From contig NZ_JAHBZJ010000002.1 in NCBI RefSeq assembly GCF_019635455.1, positions 62,001 to 126,000 of the forward strand: a DNA stretch of 64,000 nt, in the 5' to 3' direction. The notes under the pieces were generated by a model, which made no database searches, was not told the origin of the DNA, and saw only the letters and a program-made list of their open reading frames with translations. A program made the position numbers and the translations under genes. Each line of letters begins with the position of its first letter. The first letter of the stretch is position 1. Origin of the DNA: Sphingomonas sp. (GTDB taxonomy: Bacteria > Pseudomonadota > Alphaproteobacteria > Sphingomonadales > Sphingomonadaceae). This document shows, piece after piece, positions 59,051 through 64,000 of this stretch.

Positions 59051-60844
59051 TTACGATTTGTAGAGCGCGTCCAGCCGCCCGCCATAAACCTGTTTGAGGA
59101 TGTGGCGGCGGATCTTCAGGCTCGGGGTCAGCTGTTCGTTTTCGATCGTGAACGCCTCATCGGCCAGGATGAAGCGGCGCACCCGCTCGATCACCGACAG
59201 GTCCCTGTTCACCCGCTCCACCGCCGCGCCCAGTGCCGCGCGATAGGCCGGGTCCTCGCGAAGCGCGGCAAGATCGCACGCCACGCGATTGCGGGCGCAC
59301 CATTCCTGCGTCCATTCGGGATCCGGGACGATGACCGCCGTCATATAGGGTTTGCGGTCACCCGCGATCATCGCCTGCATCACTTCGGGTTGCAGGGTCA
59401 GCATCCCCTCCACCTTTTGCGGCGCGACATTGTCGCCCTTGTCGTTGACGATGATGTCCTTCTTGCGATCGGTGATCCGGATGCGGCCGCGCGTGTCGAT
59501 CTCGCCAATGTCGCCGGTATGCAGCCAGCCGTCCTTCAGCACGCGGTCGGTTTCGGCCTCGTTCCGCCAATAGCCGTGCATCACCAGTTCGCCGCGCACC
59601 AGGATTTCGCCATCCTCCGCGATGCGCACCTCGACATTCTGAAGCGGCGGGCCGACCGTATCGTGCTTGAGACCGGCACTCGGCCGGTTGCAACTGATGA
59701 CGGGCGCCGCCTCGGTCTGGCCATAGCCTTGCAGGAAGGTGAGGCCGAGGCTTTCGAAGAACACGCCCACCTCGGGGTTCAGCGGCGCGCCGCCCGACAC
59801 CATCGCCTTGATCCGCCCGCCGAACTTCGCCGCCAGCTTGGGGCGCAGCGTCCGCGACAGGAACAGGTTCATCGGCTGGTCCCACAGCGGAACCCCGCCC
59901 GCCGCCTTCTTCCCCCCGATCGCAACCGCCCGGTCGAGCAGATAATTGGCGAACCTGCCCTGCTTCTCGACCTGTTTGCTGATCCGGGTTCGCAGCACTT
60001 CGAACAGGCGCGGGACGACGACCATGATCGTCGGGCGCACCTCCTCGATATTCGAGGCGAGTTTGTCGAGGCCCTCCGAATAATAGATTTCGGCGCCCAG
60101 GCCGATCGGGAAGTGCTGCCCCCCGGTATGCTCATAGGCGTGGGAGAGCGGCAGGAAGGAGAGGAATACCTCATCCTCCCATCCGAAATCCTCGCTGATC
60201 ACGGTGACGCACCCTTCGACATTGCACAGGATCGCGCCGTGATGCTGCATGACGCCGCGCGGAGACCCGCCGGTGCCGCTGGTGTAGATGATGCACGCCA
60301 GGTCTTCGCGGGCAAAGCCGTCGGCGGCGCGCGCGGCCGCCTCCACATCCGCCGGATGATCGACGATCAGGCGCTTCCAGTCGTGAAACTCGATCGCCCC
60401 GGGCTGCCCCATCCGCATCTCCTCGATGCCGATCACGGTGTGGGCGCCGCTGGCGCGCAGCACGGCGGGAAGCAGGGTTTTCGCCAGCTTCGCATTCGAC
60501 ACGATCGTCATGCACGCACCCGAATTGTCGATGATGTGCTGATGATCGCGTTCGGTGTTGGTCGTGTAGGTCGGCACCGTGACGCCACCCGCAGCCATGA
60601 TCGCCAGATCGCTGATGCACCATTCGGGGCGGTTTTCGCTGACCAGCATCACGCGGTCGCCGGGTCTCAGCCCCAGGTCGCGCAGTCCGGCGGCGAGCGA
60701 GGCGACCTGCCGCGCCGCTTCCGCCCAGCTGGTCGAATGCCATTTCCCGCCCGATTTCGCCCACAGGAACGGCGCGTCCCCCTTTTCGCGCGCGCGCCTG
60801 AAGAACATCTGCACCAGACTGTCGAAATGTTCGAGCTTTCGCAT
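59051..60844 (-). CDS. Long-chain acyl-CoA synthetase (AMP-dependent ligase)
   Basis: A 597-residue ANL ligase. The AMP-binding P-loop YTSGTGGSPRGV, GYGQTEAAPVIS, LHTGDIGEID and the A8 segment DRKKDIIVNDKGDNVAPQKVE are present. This length and the long N-terminal region match FadD/FAA-type long-chain acyl-CoA synthetases. Fatty acid activation for beta-oxidation or phospholipid synthesis is expected. No operon partner: convergent with the M16 gene and followed upstream by pyrD on the same strand with a 110-base gap. Confidence 0.92.
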   Translation of the reverse strand: MRKLEHFDSLVQMFFRRAREKGDAPFLWAKSGGKWHSTSWAEAARQVASLAAGLRDLGLRPGDRVMLVSENRPEWCISDLAIMAAGGVTVPTYTTNTERDHQHIIDNSGACMTIVSNAKLAKTLLPAVLRASGAHTVIGIEEMRMGQPGAIEFHDWKRLIVDHPADVEAAARAADGFAREDLACIIYTSGTGGSPRGVMQHHGAILCNVEGCVTVISEDFGWEDEVFLSFLPLSHAYEHTGGQHFPIGLGAEIYYSEGLDKLASNIEEVRPTIMVVVPRLFEVLRTRISKQVEKQGRFANYLLDRAVAIGGKKAAGGVPLWDQPMNLFLSRTLRPKLAAKFGGRIKAMVSGGAPLNPEVGVFFESLGLTFLQGYGQTEAAPVISCNRPSAGLKHDTVGPPLQNVEVRIAEDGEILVRGELVMHGYWRNEAETDRVLKDGWLHTGDIGEIDTRGRIRITDRKKDIIVNDKGDNVAPQKVEGMLTLQPEVMQAMIAGDRKPYMTAVIVPDPEWTQEWCARNRVACDLAALREDPAYRAALGAAVERVNRDLSVIERVRRFILADEAFTIENEQLTPSLKIRRHILKQVYGGRLDALYKS

Positions 60845-60954
60845 CCTGCGTCCTAACTCCTGCGGCGCCGGTTCGTGCCGGCCGCTTGCGCGAACCCTAA
60901 CGCGGCGCGGCGCGAGCGCAATGCCGCTACGTCATCGTGGCGTCGCTGCTGCGT

Positions 60955-61944
60955 TCAGAGCGCCTTGAGGATGCGGCGCACCAGGCCCGGCCCTTCATAG
61001 ACGAGCGCGGAATACAACTGCACCATCGCCGCGCCGGCATCGAGCCGGGCGCGGACCTCATCCGCCGAATCGATTCCGCCGACGGCGATGACCGGCAATC
61101 GCCCGCCGCAGATCGAAATGGCGTCGGCCAGCTTTGCGCGCGCGAGTTCGCGGAGCGGCGCGCCGGACAGGCCGCCGACCTCCCCGGCGGCGCGCGAACG
61201 CAGGCCCGCCGGGCGCGAGATGGTGGTGTTTCCGACGATCAGCGCGTCGATGCCATGATCGATCGCGGCGCCCGCCGCGCCCTCCAGGCCCGCACGGTCA
61301 AGGTCGGGCGCCACCTTGAGGAACAGCGGAACGCGACGCCCTTCCACCAGCCGCGCGGCGGCGGATGCGGCGAGCAGGTCGTCGAGCGCCGGCCGCGACT
61401 GAAGATCGCGCAGGCCGGGCGTGTTGGGCGAACTGACGTTGATCGTGACGTAATCGGCATGCCGCGCCGCCTTGCCGACCGCCAGCGCATAATCGGCGAC
61501 GCGATCGACGCTGTCCTTGTTCGCGCCGACATTGATGCCGAGCATGCCGGCGCGCCGCGCCCGGGCGACCCGTTCAAGCGCGGCGTCAATCCCGCCATTG
61601 TTGAATCCCATGCGATTGACGACGCCGCGATCCTCGACCAGCCGGAACAGGCGCGGTTTCGGATTGCCGGCCTGGGGCCGAGGGGTGAGCGACCCGATTT
61701 CAACGCTGCCGAAACCCAGGTTGAACAGGCCGTCGATCGCCTCCCCATCCTTGTCCAGGCCGGCGGCCAGGCCGACCGGGTTCGCAAATACCAGGCCGGC
61801 GATCGTCACCGGCCGGACGCGCGGAATGTCACGCAACAGGGGCGCGGTGCCTCCCGCCGACAGCGCGGCGGCCCGGATGGCGAGCCGGTGCGCGCGTTCG
61901 GCGTCGAGCGTGAAGATCAGCGGCCGGAGCAGGTCATAGAGCAT
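60955..61944 (-). CDS. pyrD: Dihydroorotate dehydrogenase (quinone), class 2
   Basis: A 329-residue FMN enzyme of pyrimidine synthesis that passes electrons to quinone. N-terminal membrane-association segment (MLYDLLRPLIFTLDAERAHRL), NPVGLAAGLDKDG, VNRMGFNNGG, catalytic Ser172 in NVSSPNTPGLRDL, and GNTTISRP. The start ATG 61944 begins the amphipathic helix; a longer open frame overlaps the suf promoter. It is divergent from the Rrf2 regulator gene with a palindrome between. Confidence 0.95.
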   Translation of the reverse strand: MLYDLLRPLIFTLDAERAHRLAIRAAALSAGGTAPLLRDIPRVRPVTIAGLVFANPVGLAAGLDKDGEAIDGLFNLGFGSVEIGSLTPRPQAGNPKPRLFRLVEDRGVVNRMGFNNGGIDAALERVARARRAGMLGINVGANKDSVDRVADYALAVGKAARHADYVTINVSSPNTPGLRDLQSRPALDDLLAASAAARLVEGRRVPLFLKVAPDLDRAGLEGAAGAAIDHGIDALIVGNTTISRPAGLRSRAAGEVGGLSGAPLRELARAKLADAISICGGRLPVIAVGGIDSADEVRARLDAGAAMVQLYSALVYEGPGLVRRILKAL

Positions 61945-61998
61945 GACCGGCCCATAAGCCCCCGGCTTGACTATGCCTAGCGCCGCGCCCATCTGCCC

Positions 61999-62021
61999 AA
62001 TCGGAACGAATCATTCCGATT
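61999..62021. promoter_or_regulatory. 23-bp perfect inverted repeat upstream of suf regulator
   Basis: AATCGGAA and TTCCGATT (8-bp arms, 7-base spacer) lie 34 bases before the Rrf2-type regulator and between it and divergent pyrD. Size and location suit an Rrf2 dimer site (IscR/SufR-like), probably autoregulating the suf operon. No known consensus was matched exactly. Confidence 0.6.
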
Positions 62022-62055
62022 TGAGAATGGCTCGCAATTTGCGCCCCGGAGACTC

Positions 62056-62475
62056 ATGCGCCTTTCGGCCCAGACTGACTATGCCGTCGTGATGCTGTCG
62101 GCCGCCGCGCGCCATTGCGGCGTCACCGGCCGGTTGAACGCGACGCTGCTCGCCGACGAGACCGGCCTGCCGCTGCCGACGGTGCAGAAGCTGGTCAGCC
62201 GCCTGTCCGCCGCGGGCCTGATCGAAAGTGCGCGCGGCACTGGCGGCGGGTTTCGCCTGGCCCGCCCGCCCGCAGCGATCAGCCTTGCCGATATCGTCGA
62301 GGCGATCGAGGGGCCGATCGCGATGACCGCCTGTGTCGATACCGGCCGCCACGATTGCTGCATCGAGGAAAACTGCCGCGTGAAGCCGCACTGGAACGCG
62401 GTCAACGCCTCGGTTCGCGGCGCGCTTGCCGGCGTCACCCTCGCCACCCTCTCGACCCAGCCGGAACCTGCCTGA
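62056..62475 (+). CDS. Rrf2 family regulator of SUF Fe-S cluster assembly
   Basis: A 139-residue Rrf2 regulator. The wHTH ([46 protein letters not shown]) precedes a Cys cluster C93, C101, C102, C107, which may bind an Fe-S cluster that senses iron-sulfur supply. It is directly coupled to sufB: stop and start overlap by one base (TGATG). It therefore probably regulates the suf operon, with the upstream palindrome as operator. Confidence 0.93.
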   Translation: MRLSAQTDYAVVMLSAAARHCGVTGRLNATLLADETGLPLPTVQKLVSRLSAAGLIESARGTGGGFRLARPPAAISLADIVEAIEGPIAMTACVDTGRHDCCIEENCRVKPHWNAVNASVRGALAGVTLATLSTQPEPA

Positions 62476-63938
62476 TGGCCACCAAGAACGCAGAGGCGCT
62501 CGCCGCCGCCAACAAGAAATACGAATGGGGCTTCGCGTCCGACGTCGAGCAGGAGTTCGCACCCAAGGGGCTGAGCGAGGACACCGTCCGCTTCATCAGC
62601 GCCAAGAAGGGCGAGCCCGAATGGATGCTGGAGTGGCGGCTCAAGGCGTATCGCCACTGGCTGACGATGACCGCGCCCGACTGGGCGAAGCTGAACGTGC
62701 CGCCGATCGATTATCAGGACGCCTATTACTACGCCGAGCCGAAGAAGAAGCCGACGATCAGTTCGCTCGACGAACTCGATCCGGAAATCCGACGCACCTA
62801 TGAAAAGCTCGGCATCCCGATCGAGGAGCAGAAGGTGCTCGCCGGGGTCGAGGGCGCGCGCAAGGTGGCGGTCGATGCGGTGTTCGACAGCGTTTCGGTC
62901 GCCACCACCTTCCGCAAGGAGCTGGAGGAAGCCGGCGTCATCTTCCGTTCGATCAGCGAGGCGATTCGCGAATATCCCGATCTGGTAAAGGCGTGGCTGG
63001 GCAAGGTCGTGCCGATCCGCGACAATTATTTCGCGGCATTGAACTGCGCGGTCTTTTCCGACGGCACCTTCGTCTATGTGCCTGAGGGCGTGCGCTGCCC
63101 GATGGAGCTCAGCACCTATTTCCGCATCAATGCGGAAAATACCGGCCAGTTCGAACGCACGCTGATCGTCGCGGACAAGGGCGCCTATGTCAGCTATCTC
63201 GAAGGCTGTACCGCGCCGATGCGCGACGAGAACCAGCTGCATGCCGCGGTCGTCGAACTGGTCGCGCTCGACGATGCCGAGATCAAATATTCGACCGTCC
63301 AGAACTGGTATCCGGGCGATGAGAACGGCAAGGGCGGCATCTATAATTTCGTGACCAAGCGCGCGCTGTGCCAGGGCCGCAATTCGAAGGTCAGCTGGAC
63401 GCAGGTCGAAACCGGCAGCGCGATCACGTGGAAATACCCGTCCTGCGTGCTGAACGGCGAGAACAGCGTCGGTGAATTCTATTCGGTCGCGGTGACCAAC
63501 AACCGGCAACAGGCCGACACCGGCACCAAGATGATCCACAATGGTCGCGGATCGCGCTCGACCATCGTGTCGAAGGGGATCAGCGCGGGGCGCAGCGACA
63601 ACACCTATCGCGGGCTGGTCCGCGTGGCGCCGGGCGCAGAGGGGGTCCGCAATTTCACCCAGTGCGATTCGCTGCTGCTCGGCGACGCCTGCGGCGCGCA
63701 CACGGTGCCGTATATCGAAGTCAGGAATCCTTCAGCTCAGATCGAGCACGAGGCGACCACGAGCAAGATCAGCGAGGACCAGATGTTCTACGCCATGCAG
63801 CGTGGCCTCGATCAGGAAGCGGCGGTCGCGCTGATCGTCAACGGCTTTGCCAGGGAGGTGCTCCAGCAGCTCCCGATGGAATTCGCGGTGGAGGCACAGA
63901 AGCTGCTCGGCATTTCGCTTGAGGGGAGTGTGGGATGA
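62475..63938 (+). CDS. sufB: Fe-S cluster assembly scaffold SufB
   Basis: A 487-residue SufB, a component of the SufBCD complex that builds Fe-S clusters. Recognised by [58 protein letters not shown], and the C-terminal [21 protein letters not shown] and [17 protein letters not shown]. It is the second gene of the operon after the Rrf2 regulator and its stop overlaps the start of a further ORF. Confidence 0.97.
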   Translation: MATKNAEALAAANKKYEWGFASDVEQEFAPKGLSEDTVRFISAKKGEPEWMLEWRLKAYRHWLTMTAPDWAKLNVPPIDYQDAYYYAEPKKKPTISSLDELDPEIRRTYEKLGIPIEEQKVLAGVEGARKVAVDAVFDSVSVATTFRKELEEAGVIFRSISEAIREYPDLVKAWLGKVVPIRDNYFAALNCAVFSDGTFVYVPEGVRCPMELSTYFRINAENTGQFERTLIVADKGAYVSYLEGCTAPMRDENQLHAAVVELVALDDAEIKYSTVQNWYPGDENGKGGIYNFVTKRALCQGRNSKVSWTQVETGSAITWKYPSCVLNGENSVGEFYSVAVTNNRQQADTGTKMIHNGRGSRSTIVSKGISAGRSDNTYRGLVRVAPGAEGVRNFTQCDSLLLGDACGAHTVPYIEVRNPSAQIEHEATTSKISEDQMFYAMQRGLDQEAAVALIVNGFAREVLQQLPMEFAVEAQKLLGISLEGSVG

Positions 63939-64000
63939 TCGCGGTGATGATCGCCCTGGCCGTGCAATCGACGCCGGTGGCCGACGAAACGGTGACGGTC
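63935..64000 (+). CDS. Start of next suf-operon gene (partial, unidentified)
   Basis: ATG at 63935 overlaps the sufB stop (ATGA). The visible 22 codons begin [15 protein letters not shown], a hydrophobic N-terminus like an export signal or membrane anchor, then continue out of the window. Sphingomonads often place a small uncharacterised gene between sufB and sufC, so this may be it. No family can be assigned from so little sequence. Confidence 0.6.
   Translation, partial: MIAVMIALAVQSTPVADETVTV

Overview
The window looks like a chromosomal segment of a GC-rich alphaproteobacterium of the Sphingomonadaceae type (Sphingomonas or a close relative). Support comes from gene content and order: two large TonB-dependent receptors, divergent xseA/purD, an lgt - MidA-like methyltransferase - GNAT - pgeF operon, a membrane H+-pyrophosphatase, and an Rrf2 regulator next to sufB. 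No rRNA, tRNA, CRISPR array, intact insertion sequence or phage gene was found. The assignment is by recall of families and synteny; no database search was run.

Region A (1 to about 17.1 kb) is an accessory catabolic block. A plus-strand operon (acyl-CoA ligase, HSL-type esterase, MpaB/rubber-oxygenase-like protein) is followed by a minus-strand TonB receptor. Next comes a plus-strand series: aminoglycoside-phosphotransferase-like kinase, acyl-CoA dehydrogenase, SDR, cytochrome P450, Baeyer-Villiger-type flavoprotein and two TetR regulators. After a decayed nitroreductase pseudogene there is a minus-strand operon: EthD-like protein, alpha-methylacyl-CoA racemase, thiolase. Together these give a coherent but unproven route: uptake, P450 hydroxylation, SDR oxidation to a ketone, Baeyer-Villiger insertion to a lactone or ester, hydrolysis to a hydroxy acid, CoA activation, then kinase plus dehydrogenase removal of the hydroxyl as phosphate (as in ACAD10/11 and the LvaA/LvaC levulinate pathway), epimerisation of a methyl branch and thiolysis. 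An alicyclic or branched terpenoid-like substrate would fit.

Region B (17.5 to 64 kb) is mostly housekeeping and envelope genes: two M16 zinc peptidases, clpB, a TPR/2OG-Fe(II) oxygenase close to a second TonB receptor, an M23 peptidase, a DUF2093 protein, xseA and purD, a VWA protein, a Cys/Met PLP enzyme, the lgt operon, an orphan molybdenum hydroxylase large subunit with hemH, an acetoacetyl-CoA reductase, small envelope proteins, rpmB, tadA, an OmpA-type protein, a CorC-type transporter, thiL, hppA, a LacI regulator, an LpxO-like hydroxylase, a long-chain acyl-CoA ligase, pyrD and the start of the suf operon.

The least explained signals are non-coding: near-perfect palindromes at several catabolic promoters, a 14-bp element shared by the TonB and EthD promoters, a 40-bp direct repeat between two divergent envelope genes, a GAAA-capped hairpin ahead of clpB, a 23-bp perfect inverted repeat ahead of the suf regulator, and divergent xseA/purD start codons that overlap by two bases.
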